Origin: Endothia cerciana
Taxonomy: Eukaryota > Ascomycota > Sordariomycetes > Diaporthales > Cryphonectriaceae
DNA length: 64,000 nt
Reading direction: 5' to 3'
NCBI GenBank assembly: GCA_026119935.1
Contig: JALRMH010000030.1
Span: 310,001-374,000, forward strand
The notes under the pieces were generated by a model. That model worked only from the letters and a program-made list of their open reading frames with translations. It had not been told where the DNA came from and searched no databases. This document shows, one piece after another, positions 10,221 through 21,172 of this stretch (the stretch's first letter is position 1; each line of letters begins with the position of its first letter). The translations under genes were made by a program, and so were the position numbers.

Positions 10221-10686
10221 CTAATAGTCCAGATAAGCCTGACCAGGTTCTGGCTCCGGAGGAGGTTCTTCCTCTGCAGGAAGCTCTGGTCTCTCATTCG
10301 CTGCGGTGCACAGCTGAGTAGCAAGCTCAAAGGCCGAGGCAGTCCACGCATCAAAACTGTCCAGCCCCCTGAGCAACCCGGGAACATGTACTGTAGGGCA
10401 AAGTACTGAAGGGCCAAGTGCTGTAGGGGGTCCGCTCGCGAGGCGCTACCCGATTCTGATATCCGGCAAATGGTGCTTCGACCAACAGTGCAGGTTAGTC
10501 CTGAAGCCTCCCGCCGACGTGCTTCTCCGTGCCCTCTTGGGCCTCCGTGACATGAGACTCCGGATAGCTATCCGGGGTCTGTGGCGCCAGAGAGCTGGGC
10601 ACGTAATAGGGTGGCAGATCTGGATGTGGATGTTCCGGACTATGTGAACGTCCAGGTGAGCCCGGTTCCAGACGCGATGCAGCCAT
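10221..10686 (-). CDS. possible small two-exon gene, unrecognised
   Basis: Reading the minus strand, an ATG at 10686 opens a Pro/Ser/His-rich segment (with PDLPPYYVPSSLAP) to 10519. A candidate 73-nt intron 10518-10446 (GTCGGC donor, CTAAC branch-like site, GTAG acceptor) then joins in phase to 10445-10221, which encodes VPGLLRGLDSFDAWTASAFE, a Glu/Pro-rich tail and a stop. The total would be 130 aa. The second exon has strong coding character (amphipathic helix, then acidic PEPEPGQAYLDY end), and in-frame stops flank both pieces exactly where the splice sites fall. No family recognised. The donor is weak, so this could equally be an eroded fragment of a larger gene. The RNA strand is opposite to the neighbouring DUF1989 gene. 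Confidence 0.3.
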
Positions 10687-11204
10687 CTGAGGCCTGGGAT
10701 CGTCAGGCTCGATGGCTTAAGCATAAGTTCATACCATTGCTACCTTTCCATTACCTCCATATGGGCTCATCAATAGACGGGTCGTTGCAGGCGTCTAGTC
10801 AGAGAAATCCATTAAGAGGACCCTCATGTGAGCCCTAACCCTAGCAGCACCGCGACGGATTCACCTGGGCTTTGCTCTGTACGCCATGTCTCGAGGCTCC
10901 AGATGTGGAAAGAAGAACAGCAGAGGGGATATGAGTGCGCCAAAGACGATCCTACCTTCTTGGGCCGTCTGCTAGATGTCGGTGTCATGAGGATTTGTCA
11001 AGAGATCCATTCCTGGGCCGGGGGCTTCTGCAGGAAACGTAGCGGCCCGATGATCGTGCCGGTTCTCAAAGGGCGAGGGAATCTTGCTTCTTCTCTTTAC
11101 ACTCATCGGTGCATCTGGCCTGGCCGACTTTATGATATTTCCCCCTCTCCTATCTCCTCCAGACGGCCTGTGTGGCATTTCTCAATTCCCGCAAGACATT
11201 CGGC
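10687..11204. other. 5' flank of the DUF1989 gene
   Basis: 518 bp upstream of the DUF1989 start. Nothing recognisable. It presumably holds the DUF1989 promoter, and the upstream region of the small minus-strand reading if that is real. Confidence 0.45.
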
Positions 11205-12417
11205 ATGGACAACAGCACAGCGACAGACGCCGCAGAGCGCCTCCGGTCGAGGAAGCCGGTCCCCACGCCGGTGCCGGCATATCAGCCCTCCGCAGGTTCG
11301 CCTCTGGCGGTGGACCGCGAGCTCTACAACAGCGTGCAAAAGGCACCACGGCGGCTCGTTGAGGAGTTCACACTGCCGATCCGCTCTGGCAGGGCGTGGA
11401 AGGCTCCGGCCGGATCGATCGTCAGAATCAGCACCCCTGAAGGTCCGCAAGTGGGTGAGTAGACTGAATACTTGAGTGCTATAAGCTGCCTCTCCCTGGA
11501 TGGTGTTGGGAGAGAAAAGAAGGGAGGGAGGAGGAGGAGGAGGAGGAGGAGGAGGAGGAGGAGGAGGAGGAGGAGATCTTTCACTCCCAGGCCTCTCCCT
11601 CCCTATCATATACGCGCCTGATGATAGGGGCGCCTGAGTGTCACTGGCAGGAAGACTGACCCAGGGGCACAGGCGACCTCAACATCTGGAACGCCCACAA
11701 CCCCCGCGAGCGCTTCTGGGCCAGCCGCACCAAGCAGCTCCACGCGTCCCACGTCACGACGCACGACAGGCTCTGGTCGTGCCTGCCGTACATGCGCCCG
11801 CTGGTCACCATCGTCGCGGACAGCCTCGCGTGGTACGGTGTGGACGAGCGCGGCGGCCGCGTCCACGACCTGCTCGGCACGCGCTGCGACCCGTACATCA
11901 ACACCGTGCTGTCCGGCCAGTCGTACGACTTCCACTGCCACTCGAACCTGACGCGGGCCGTCCTGCCCTTCGGGCTGGCCGAGCCCGACGTCCACGACGT
12001 GCTCAACCTGTTCCAGGTCACCGGGCTGGATGAGAAGGGGCGGTACTTCATGAGCCCTTGCCCTGCCCAGGCCGGGGATTACATTGAGTTTCTGGCGGAG
12101 CAGGATGTTCTGATGGCGCTGAGTACGTACATCTGCCGCCCTTGCGACCGGAGACTTTGGAAAAGCTGACCTCGTCTCACAAAAAAAAAAAAAAAGGCAC
12201 TTGTCCCGGCGGTGACCTGTCGCTGTGGGGTTTTGGAAGCGACAGCGAGAAGGAAATGACCAAGTGCTGCCGGCCGCTGAAGGTCGAGGTCTTCCAGCTG
12301 GATGACAAGGAGATGCTCACGAGGGGGGGGTGGAAGCCGGCCGAGGTGTCCAGGTACCAGGACAGACACGGGATGCGAGTTCCAGTGGGCGAGCATGAAG
12401 CTACGCCGAAGGCGTAG
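11205..12417 (+). CDS. DUF1989 / urea carboxylase-associated family protein
   Basis: Three exons, 11205-11454, 11673-12122, 12197-12417, give 306 aa. The reading restores the family blocks: STPEGPQVGDLNIWNAHNP across intron 1, then LHASHVTTHDRLWSCLP, VHDLLGTRCDPYIN, FHCHSNLTRAVLPFGL, VHDVLNLFQVTGLDEKGRYF, and LSTCPGGDLSLWGFG across intron 2. Bacterial members (UCA1/UCA2) accompany urea or guanidine carboxylases, and some were shown to be carboxyguanidine deiminases. The function of fungal members is not established. Conserved Cys/His residues in GTRCDP, FHCHSN and TCPGGD could form a metal or active site. Intron 1 contains a (GAG)n array. Intron 2 ends in a 15-nt A-run before its AG. No targeting signal seen. 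Confidence 0.88.
11529..11575. repeat. (GAG)n trinucleotide repeat inside an intron
   Basis: About fifteen perfect GAG/GGA triplets within intron 1 of the DUF1989 gene. Confidence 0.9.
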
Positions 12418-12926
12418 GGAGAAGTGGTGTTTCTGCCGATGGTCATGTTCGACGGCACGAAGACTCAACCAACATAGGACATATCACGACTGCATTAGGT
12501 ATAGAACGCAGGTGGGCGGAGGGAAAGTCATAGACACGGAAGTGCTGTGTATCTCAGAGAGAGAGAGAGAGAGAGAGGTTAGAACTGACCAGACTCAGTT
12601 CGGTTGGAAAGCATTAGATACAGCTTTTCCTCCTACTATCCAGTGAGGTATGTGTGTGAACTGACAGGCCGGAGGAAGGCTGTTGGGAGCGTTCAGGGTT
12701 TGGTTCAGGGTTTGGTTCAGGGTTACGGTATTGACTGGGACATCCGGGGCTTAGGCACAATCTGTCGCGAGCTCGGCGCGTCAAGGCTCTTCTTGCTTTT
12801 TCACGCATCTGAGAAAGCTCATCCCACCAGAGGAAAAGAAAAACGCCTGCCACGGCATCACGAGACCCGATCAGAAGACCCAGTCTGTGAGGCCGGACCG
12901 GACGTCGGGGAGGACTACGAAGGACA
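12418..12926. promoter_or_regulatory. 5' flank of the HD-domain gene with GA and 12-bp repeats
   Basis: The 509-bp gap holds a (GA)n tract at about 12555-12578 and three tandem copies of the 12-mer GTTCAGGGTTTG at about 12691-12726. A promoter role is inferred from position only. Confidence 0.5.
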
Positions 12927-13643
12927 ATGTTCGGTGCAAGTCAGGCCTCGGGTCAGCCACAACCGGCACACAGCGACAATGCAGCTCGCACACAGCTGAT
13001 TGCCCGTGCCGAGGAGTACGTCGAGGAATACATGTCTCACTACGACGCGTCACATGATTATAAACACATCCAGAGGGTCCTGGGTCTAGCAAGGCTCATC
13101 CTAAAGGAAGAAAGCGCCCAGCAGAGCTCCGCCCAGCCAGCACAGGCATCACCCACGGTCCGATACGACGAGACTCTTGTCGTCCTCGGCGCCCTTCTCC
13201 ACGACGTCGGCGACAAGAAATACCTGCAGCCCGGCCAGGACCCTACCACCCTGGTCCGCGACGAGCTCCTGGGGATGGGGGCCCCGGCGGGACTGGCGGG
13301 CCGGGTTCAGGACCTCGTCCTGCACGTGTCCTTCTCCACCGAGAAGAAAGAACCCCAGAGGGTTCTCGACAAGATCGGGGAAATCCCGGAGCTGGCCATA
13401 GTACAGGACGCGGACCGGCTGGACGCCATCGGCGCCGTGGGCATTGCGAGGTGCTTCGCCTTCACGGGAGCCAAGGGGAGAGAGGACGGGCTGGACGGGG
13501 CCATCGGGCACTTTGGGGAGAAGCTCGAGCTCCTGCAGGACATGATGAAGACGGGCACGGGAAGAAGGCTTGCGGAAGAGCGTACCGAGAGGCTAAGGGT
13601 GTTCCAGGGCTGGTGGGAGAGCGAGAACCAGGGATTATTCTAG
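12927..13643 (+). CDS. HD-domain metal-dependent phosphohydrolase
   Basis: Single exon, 238 aa. Metal-ligand motifs of the HD superfamily are present: SHDYKH with His43, LLHDVGDKK with His92-Asp93, and DADRLDAIG with Asp161/163. This arrangement (short N-terminal helix, HD at about residue 92, DADRLDA) matches the small YedJ-like HD proteins found in bacteria and fungi, which probably hydrolyse phosphate esters or nucleotides. The substrate is unknown. The residue 60-80 insert is Gln/Ala/Ser-rich. No signal peptide, presumed soluble cytosolic. It follows the DUF1989 gene on the same strand, 509 bp downstream, with no evidence of co-transcription. Confidence 0.88.
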   Translation: MFGASQASGQPQPAHSDNAARTQLIARAEEYVEEYMSHYDASHDYKHIQRVLGLARLILKEESAQQSSAQPAQASPTVRYDETLVVLGALLHDVGDKKYLQPGQDPTTLVRDELLGMGAPAGLAGRVQDLVLHVSFSTEKKEPQRVLDKIGEIPELAIVQDADRLDAIGAVGIARCFAFTGAKGREDGLDGAIGHFGEKLELLQDMMKTGTGRRLAEERTERLRVFQGWWESENQGLF

Positions 13644-14557
13644 GCAGGGATGCCTGACTATGCTAGAGCCACAGTCGGACAGGCTCCAAGCACCCGGATG
13701 ATGCAGCCTCGTCTCCCGATTCTCACTAGTCGAGAATCAAGTGAGGGATTGGGAAGCAGCAGTTACTATAGGGCAAACACGGCCGAGTGAAGTCTACGGA
13801 CATCAGCACACTGGCTTCGGGAACAGCCATACAGTTTCAGGAAGATAACTGCCGACTTGTGCATGCGATATGATCGGCATACACAAGTGGCATCTTGCTT
13901 CCCATACCCTCAAGAGCTATATCAGGTCGTGATGGCGCAAGAAACCGCCTAGTATATGAAAACGGCAACTAGGGGTCACGCAAATCTGAGGCAGCGAGAG
14001 GCAAGGGATGAGGCGATAAGATGATGCAGTGCTGACAGCTTACCATATTGAGAGCTTGAGTGCTTTAAACCAACGACCCAGTGTGAGAGACGCATCAGAG
14101 GATGTTGGCCAGACTCGGAGCCGGGCTATTCATCACCCCGAGAGGATGTGGCGGTTCTTAGCCCAGGATGCTGAACCCTAATCGCGTGGCTCGACAGCTG
14201 AAACGGATGACGACTCTCGGATGGCTGAAGTGATGCGATCATGGCTGCTTTGATGCAACAAGAGGCCTGATGGTAAAAGGACCTAGACGCCTCCTCAACG
14301 TTTCTACTTTCCGAACATCCTATCATCCTTCAAACATCGAGGGAAAACACCGACAGGAGCTCTCAACATCTTCACCGGGCGGGTTAATCATATTAATCCT
14401 CCGGAACAGACGGCTGCAATTGTCCCTGACGTCACCCTGCACACGTCAGACTGTTGAGGTAGAACACGGTCCAACATACGATTAGCTCTTTATTTGGCCT
14501 CCACGAAGGGAAACTCGAGCGACCTCTTCGCTGCCTTCGTCTTCGCTGCAATCCGAG
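13644..14557. other. intergenic, no recognisable gene
   Basis: About 0.9 kb with no convincing coding signal. The last part is the 5' flank of the fasciclin gene, with CT-rich sequence and CTTTATTTGG about 70 bp before the ATG. Confidence 0.5.
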
Positions 14558-15986
14558 ATGAAGACTGCTACGTTGTTACCGTTCGCCGCCCTGGCCAGTG
14601 GCTTCGTCATCCCTGACGCTCAAGTATTCGCCCAGCTCCCCGTCCACGAGGAGCGGCCTCAGGACGACGTATCCTGGCCGGACTGGCTGCCATCGGCTGA
14701 TGCGATCGGCTCCTCGATTCACGATGCGGTAGACACGCTGTCTACTGGCATCAGGGATGCCGTGCACGACATCAAGGGAAAGCTTGAGACCGAGCTAGAG
14801 TTTCTCTTCGACGAGGAGGAAGACTATGGTGTCGACACCATGGATTGGCCGCACCACGGCCACGGCCACGGCCACAGGCACAAGCCCAACGAGACCATCT
14901 ATCAGCTCATTAGCAAGAGCAAGCACACGACCAAGTTCAAGGAGCTGATCGACGAGCACGAGGATATCGTTAAGCTGCTGAACGGCACCTCGGCAAACTA
15001 CACGCTCTTCGTCCCCGTCGACAAGGCTTTCGAGCACATCCCCGAGGGCCACAAGCCTTCGAAGGATTTCATTGAGGCGGTGCTCAAGTACCACATCGGG
15101 CTTGGCCTGTACCCTGCCGGTCGTGTGCTCGTCACGCATACCCTGCCGACTGCCCTGAGTGAGCCTTGGCTTGGAGACAAGCCCCAGAGGCTGAGGACGA
15201 GCGTTGGTATCCTGTCTGGTGTCAGGGTGAACTTCTACAGCAAGGTCATCGCTGTTGACATTGTACGTATTCCTGCAGCGAACCATCACAGACGAGCATT
15301 GCTGACACGGAAATTAGCCAGCTACGAATGGTGTCATCCACGCAGTCAAGAGCATTCTGGCCCCTCCGCCATTGGTAGGCAGCGAGCTCTCACTGTTCCC
15401 GTCGAAGTTCTCGACCCTGCTCCTGGCTTCCGACAAGACAAACTTCACGAGCTACATCAATGACCTCAAGCTGACGGGCATGACCGTCTTCGCGCCCGAC
15501 AACTCTGCCTTTGCAAAGCTCGGTCCTGCTGCGAACGCCTTCCTGTTCAACACGGGGAGGGGCCTTGGATACCTCAAGGCACTGCTCAAATACCATGTCG
15601 TCCCCAACGAGGTTGTCTACTCGGACGCTTACTACTCGAGCTCGGACGCGGACGCCCGTGACGACGTTGGCCGCGGACACTTTCACCTCGACGTCCCGAC
15701 GTTGCTGGGCGACAAGAACATCGCCGTTGACGTTGCCAGGTTCGGCGGCTTCATCCGGGTAAAGCTGAACGGATACATTCCGGTGGCCGTGCAGGACGGC
15801 ATTGCAAAGAATGGTGTCATCCACGTGCCTGGCCGTGTTCTCATCCCGCCTCACAGGCACGGGAGGAACAGTGCTGAGGAGATGGGCGAGGAGATCAGCG
15901 TCGAAGAGCTCATGGAAAGGCTGGCTGACTACGTTGGCGAGCCCGCGGAGGACAAGGACCGAAAGAAGGTTGAGCTCGAACTCTAG
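14558..15986 (+). CDS. secreted protein with two fasciclin (FAS1) domains
   Basis: Two exons, 14558-15262 and 15318-15986, separated by a 55-nt intron (GTACGT...TTAG), encode 457 aa. A signal peptide is clear (MKTATLLPFAALASGFV). FAS1 domain 1 spans about residues 112-255 with NYTLFVPVDKAFEHIP and a YH motif in LKYHIGLG. Domain 2 spans about 260-425 with MTVFAPDNSAFAKLG and ALLKYHVVP. FAS1 domains mediate adhesion or cell-surface interactions. A Gly/His run at 99-108 (HHGHGHGHRH) could bind metal. The C-terminus is acidic and has no GPI-like hydrophobic tail, so a soluble or wall-associated protein is inferred. The residue 195-225 segment of domain 1 departs from the usual pattern and may reflect divergence or an unmodelled small intron. 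Confidence 0.86.
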
Positions 15987-16742
15987 AGGTATCAGCATGA
16001 TGTTCTTTTCCTCCCCCCGTCCGTCCAAAGGCGGAAACCCGCACTAGGATCTAGGACCCAGAAGGCACTGACCAAGATCAGCGCCGTTCAGGACTGTTCT
16101 CCTCCGATGATACGAAGAGTTGCAGAAATTTAGTTTGGGGGCATACTAGGCAGAAACGTCAGCATCCGTAACTAAGCAGATTGATCTTGGTGCAATGAAT
16201 ATCATTTTGATGTACCGAGATGATAGAGTGGACTCCTCTTTCCAAGCCTGGAGTGCTTTTGCTTTTTATATGCAGTCTCCTGTAGCTATTATAGGAACAG
16301 AAATTTGAGGCCTAGCCCCTGGCACACTGGCCTGCAGGTCTTACAGGGAGCTGGAGACAAGATGGAGGATAGCCTCCACCCCACCGCCGCATTACGATCG
16401 ATGATACGTTGCACAATCTTTCCGCACATCTGCACCCAAGCAGTCTTTGAACTGCTCTTTTGTGTCTCAGAGGTTTAATGTGAACTCATCATGAATGGGG
16501 GCAAAGATGGCGTGGGGCGGCATCACAGCAAGCTCGGGACCCGCGCGCAGGGTGAGGCTCCGCCGGGACCACAAGGACCCACGGCCGAGCCTGTGGCCGG
16601 GCCGGGACGTAACAGTAGCGGCCGTGGAGCCTGACGTGCCAGAGTTCCATGTCGCAGCCCGCTTACCTGTGGGATGCAGCTCGACACAACACAAGAAGAG
16701 CCTTCAAGCCGCCCCGCCCCCCACCCCGCGGAGCCCCTCGAT
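15987..16742. other. intergenic between fasciclin gene and permease
   Basis: 3' flank of the fasciclin gene, then the 5' flank of the permease. An alternative in-frame permease ATG lies at 16674. No other gene seen. Confidence 0.5.
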
Positions 16743-18643
16743 ATGGCGTCGAATTCAGATCCAGACGCGTCGTCAACACCCCTTCTGGCTGACGTGAGGG
16801 ACGCCGCCGACAGCAGTGCCTCATACGGCACAGAAGCCCCTGTCGCGGTCGCGGTCGCGGTCGCGGTCGCGGAGGCTGTGGCCGGCGCAGTGCCGAACGA
16901 CCGGAGCACGTTCGCGCGGAACCTGGGGGCGCTGGATGCATTTGCGATCATCATATCCATTGTCATCGGCAGCGGTATCTTCACATCCCCAGGTTCCATC
17001 GACACCAACGTGCCGTCGCCCGGCATCGCGTTGCTCATATGGCTCGTGGGCGGGATACTTGCGTGGACCGGGGCGAGCACGATGGCAGAACTCGGGACGG
17101 CGATCCCAGGCGAGGGTATGCCCTACGTTTACGGCGACTAGAATGGATTTTGAGTACGTGATCCGGTGCTAAGACTTTTCGCAGGGGGCGTGCAACCCTA
17201 CCTGAAGTATATCTACGGTGACGTTTGGGGGCACTTGGCTGCGTGGACCTGGGTCGTCGCCATCATGGTATGCAACTGTTGGGTCCCACATCTGCACTCT
17301 TCCGATGGAGCACTGGTATCCCGTACACGGACTCCACGGGGAGCAGGCCCCAGTGCTCTATCCAGAAGACTCAACATCCTCGGGCCTCACCTTGATCGCT
17401 GACCTCCGGATACCACAGCCAGCAACTCTTGCCATTCTGAGCATCGTGTTCATCGAGAGCATCTTCTCCGCCGCTGGAGTGACAGACCAGGCCGCGAGCC
17501 CTTCACATAAGGTTCTCTCCGTTCTGATCATGGTCGTCATGAACCTTGCCAACTCGATCAGCACGAAAGCCAGCACCCGGCTCAACAACTTCTTCGTAGC
17601 GACCAAGTTTCTGAGCATCTTCGGAGTCGTTCTTGCCGGGATAGTGGTGCTGATCATCCAGCTCGCTCATCCGGGCAGCAGTGCCGGCGGGGGTGACTGG
17701 CGGAGGAAGAGCTGGTTCGACGACCGGGACACCATCACGCCGGAGGGGACACTGGTCCACTGGCAAGACGTCAGTACCTGGGAACTGCTCGGTCACTTCT
17801 CTGCGGCTCTCTACGGGGCGCTCTGGGCCTACTCTGGGTGGGAGAAGGGCATCTACGTCTCCGCCGAGCTGTCGAGCCCGGCCAGGCAGCTCCCCCTCGC
17901 CATCAACACCGCCATACCGGCCATCATCCTGTGCTTCCTTGCGACCAATGCAGCTTATTACATCCTGCTGCCCTGGGATGTAGTGTCAACCACAGACAGC
18001 GTCGCCGTGGTAAGTCCTGAACCCTCATATACGAATGGCCCCCCTCGACAAGCTGATGGACACACTGCAGACGGCCATCGCTCGCCTCCTTGGCCGCGGA
18101 TTCGGCATAGTTGCCGCTGTTCTGATTTGCCTGGTCGTGGCCGGGTCCTTGCTGGGGAACTCCTTCGTTGCCGGCCGGATGGCAGTCGCAGCCGCAAACG
18201 CAGACTGGCTGCCCAAGTTCTTCGCCACGGTAGGACGGGTCGGCACAGGCCGGTCGCAGCAGCAGGAGGAGGACCAGGGCCCGACAAGGTCGGGCTCGGG
18301 CTCGGACGCCCCGATGAACGCCATCATACTCAACACCATCCTGTCTGCGCTCTTCATCTTCCTCGGCAACTTCCGGTCGCTCGTCACCTTCAACGGGCTG
18401 GGCGAGTACACGTTTTTCTTCCTCACGGTCCTGGGCGCCGTCATCCTGCGCTTCCGTGAACCTGCTCTCCACCGTCCCTACAAGCCGGTGCTGCCTATCC
18501 CGGTCGTCTTCACGCTCGTGAGCGGTTTCGTGCTGGTGCGAGGGGCCGTGTTCGCGCCGGCCCAGGCCCTGGTCCTGATCGCCGTCTGGGTGCTGGGCTA
18601 TCTTTTCTTTGTGTTTTGGCACAGGAACGCAGTACGGGAATGA
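16743..18643 (+). CDS. LAT-type amino acid permease (APC superfamily, methionine-permease-like)
   Basis: Four exons: 16743-17115, 17185-17267, 17419-18009, 18071-18643 (539 aa; 562 if the ATG at 16674 is used). It encodes a 12-TM amino acid/polyamine/organocation permease of the plasma membrane. TM1 carries the APC signature IVIGSGIFTSPGS, TM2-3 give LLIWLVGGILAWTGA and MAELGTAIPGEGG, and the loop YLKYIYGDVWG spans intron 1. A conserved ALWAYSGWEKGIYVSAEL block and a C-terminal REPALHRPYKP follow. Resemblance is to heavy-chain-independent L-type transporters of fungi (Mup3-like). The cytoplasmic N-terminus includes an (Ala-Val)n run encoded by a hexanucleotide microsatellite. Substrate specificity is inferred from family only. 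Confidence 0.88.
16842..16871. repeat. coding (GTCGCG)5 microsatellite
   Basis: Five perfect hexamers inside exon 1 of the permease, encoding an Ala-Val repeat in the N-terminal cytoplasmic tail. Confidence 0.9.
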
Positions 18644-21172
18644 GAACGGCGGAGCGCCGGAAGGGTTTATGGTGTAGAACGGGTTGTTGCAGGTGACAGT
18701 CCTGTACAACAGATCCCAGAATCACGATGGTGGCAGTCCGCTTACTTGGATCTCAGTACAGCAAATGGTTGAAGTGCATACCTAAGTAGAACTAGAACTG
18801 CCGCGCTAGCAGAGGAAAGCCAGGCGTGAAGAGGCCCATCGTACAGACGGCTAGGCGACGAAGCTCGGCGTCAGCATACGGCGTGCACAATTTGTCCGCG
18901 GACCAGCAGAGACACAAACAAACAGCATGGAATGGACCAGCAGACCTGGAGCTAGACAGTCGTAAGAGGTCCGGAGCAAAATATGCGGTAGCTACCCATT
19001 TAAACCTATCAACGCAGATCTTCATCCTCGAGTACGTGCCAGGAAGTCTCCAATTGGGGCTAAATTGAGAGAGAGGTAGTATCTGCTGCCAGGAACGTGA
19101 TTGTTGCTCATGGCAATGGAAATATGCCCAAAGAGAAGAAGCAGACAAATGCTCCGTAGACCTAGAACGACTGTGATCGACTCTTCCCAATACCCCTTGC
19201 CGGGCACACAGCAGAGCATGAATTTCTAGATTGCGAGCCAGCCTATGGAGCTATGCCGACACGCCACTGCATTGCCCCCCCGTGTTGGACAGTTACATAC
19301 TTGTTGGCGTTGTGCGGTATGTAAGTCAAGATCGGAAGATGTTTCCACGCCGCTGACCGCTGTTGTGAGTCGTGTGAGCAGAAAATACGGTTGCATCACA
19401 CCAATCGTACAACAGCAGGCGCGTAAATCTTCACGGTGATCTCTTCCGCATTACGTGGACCAGAGGTCATAATGTGGATTAGAGGCCGGTGCTTGCAGGG
19501 CCAGCTGGTTCCGATTTCGCCCCGTGACCTTTCAGTTTCAGAGCATCCCGAGCGTATTGTACGAGCATTCGACATGGGCAGATTGTCAAGGCCCGGCTGG
19601 GCCCAGAGAGGTCTTGCCACCCCGCCTAGAGTATCATCAAGATGGGATACTGGAGACCCCAGCCAGCTTTAAGCTGGGGCCCACTGCGAGCGGCGGCCGT
19701 CGGCGCTATCGATATTGAGACCACAGGCTGCATCGAGAATTATGCGCGCCCCGTATCTGCAGGGGGGAGATTGACGGCGGCACGATACCCCGTCCTTGTC
19801 CGTCCTACAGCACCACTCACGACTAAACTTTGTGCAGGCCCACTTGCGGTATCCCACCCTTGATGGTTACCCCGTCAGTGACTGCTCCCCCCAAGGGAGG
19901 TGTGCGAGTGCCGGATCGTCTGCTGTTATTTCCCCTTTTGCATCACGAATGAATGGTCTGCGGTGCTTCCATCAGATACTACTAACATTCGGGTCTTCGG
20001 GTCGTGGTCTAGCATGGGGCGACTGATCAGGTTCTGCTGCATTTCTGGGCGTCTGCGTGTTGCAACGGTGTGGTGCCCTTGTGTGGCGGGGCTCGACACC
20101 CTCGTCAGGTCCAGCCAGCTGCCGAGTATGAACTCTTGGATATGGCGTCGTGGCTTTGGATGCCGCTGGGTCTCTGACCTCACATCTGTGTACTAGTATC
20201 CGCATGATCGACCATGCAGTGACCGTTGGACGAGTCCCGGGCCCGCGATCGACCTTGCATGCCGAAGGTCCAGGGGGTAGCAGTGGTAGAATCCGTTGTC
20301 CAGGAGAGAGAGGGGGGAAGAGAGAGAGTGTGTGTGTGTGTGTGTTGTGTGTGTGTGTGGCGTTGCGGACCTGAGTGTGTAGGCCAGGCCCTGAGTTGAT
20401 ATCGGGCGTTGCTTTATCAAGAAGCCGACCTACCTGCCCCTTTCGTGGTGCTGCACAGTAGATACCGGCCAGGCGCTGTCTAGATCATCGACTAGTCACG
20501 GTCCGGAAGAGGGAGACTGGCGGTCGAGCCACAACCCCCTCCTGGGGACTTGGCCCCGTAGTTGTAGTCCTGCCCAGCGCAACGAGATATCTGGAGCAGG
20601 GACTCGAAAAGGTTTTCTGGTTGTCTTTTTTTTTTCTTTTCCTTTCTCCAACAGGAGTCAACGTGCACAGGTCGATGAGCCCACGTCAAAAAGGTTGAGT
20701 GCGCCCAACAAACCATCCTGCGCGTTTCGGCTACCGAAAGAGGATGTTCAGAGGCATTGGTGAAGAGGGGTAGCGTGGCATGGTCCTGCGTCACGAGAGG
20801 CGTGAGCATCTTTCGCGTATGCAAGTCATTGCCCATCCTGCCAAAACGGGGCTGGGCCGAGGGTGTGTGGTCCCCCCGTGGGGGGTTGTCACGATTAACG
20901 CCTGCAGACGTCCCAAGCAGCCTCAACCCACGTATCTCCTGCATTACCCTTCGGGGCTCCTACTCATCCCGCGCGCGCCCTGGAGTGTGTGCCGCCGTTC
21001 ACGAGATGTACAAAATCATGGCCGGGCTCGCTCCTTGTCGTTCTCGAAGCTTTGGCCCTCCCGTCGACGGACCCTTGGCCCTGGATCTGCCGGATCGTGA
21101 GGTGTCTTGGAGGAGGCCCAAAAGCAATCTCTTGTCTCTCTCTCACGGCTGCGGAGGGGAAAGAGGGCCAAG
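18644..21172. other. 2.5-kb gene-less stretch
   Basis: No family, tRNA or splice-consistent gene seen on either strand. A (GT)n tract preceded by GA-rich sequence sits at about 20310-20359, and a T-run near 20626-20640. The final part is the 5' flank of the rhodopsin-domain gene. Confidence 0.45.
20328..20359. repeat. (GT)n microsatellite
   Basis: About fifteen GT dinucleotides with a single missing G. Confidence 0.85.
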
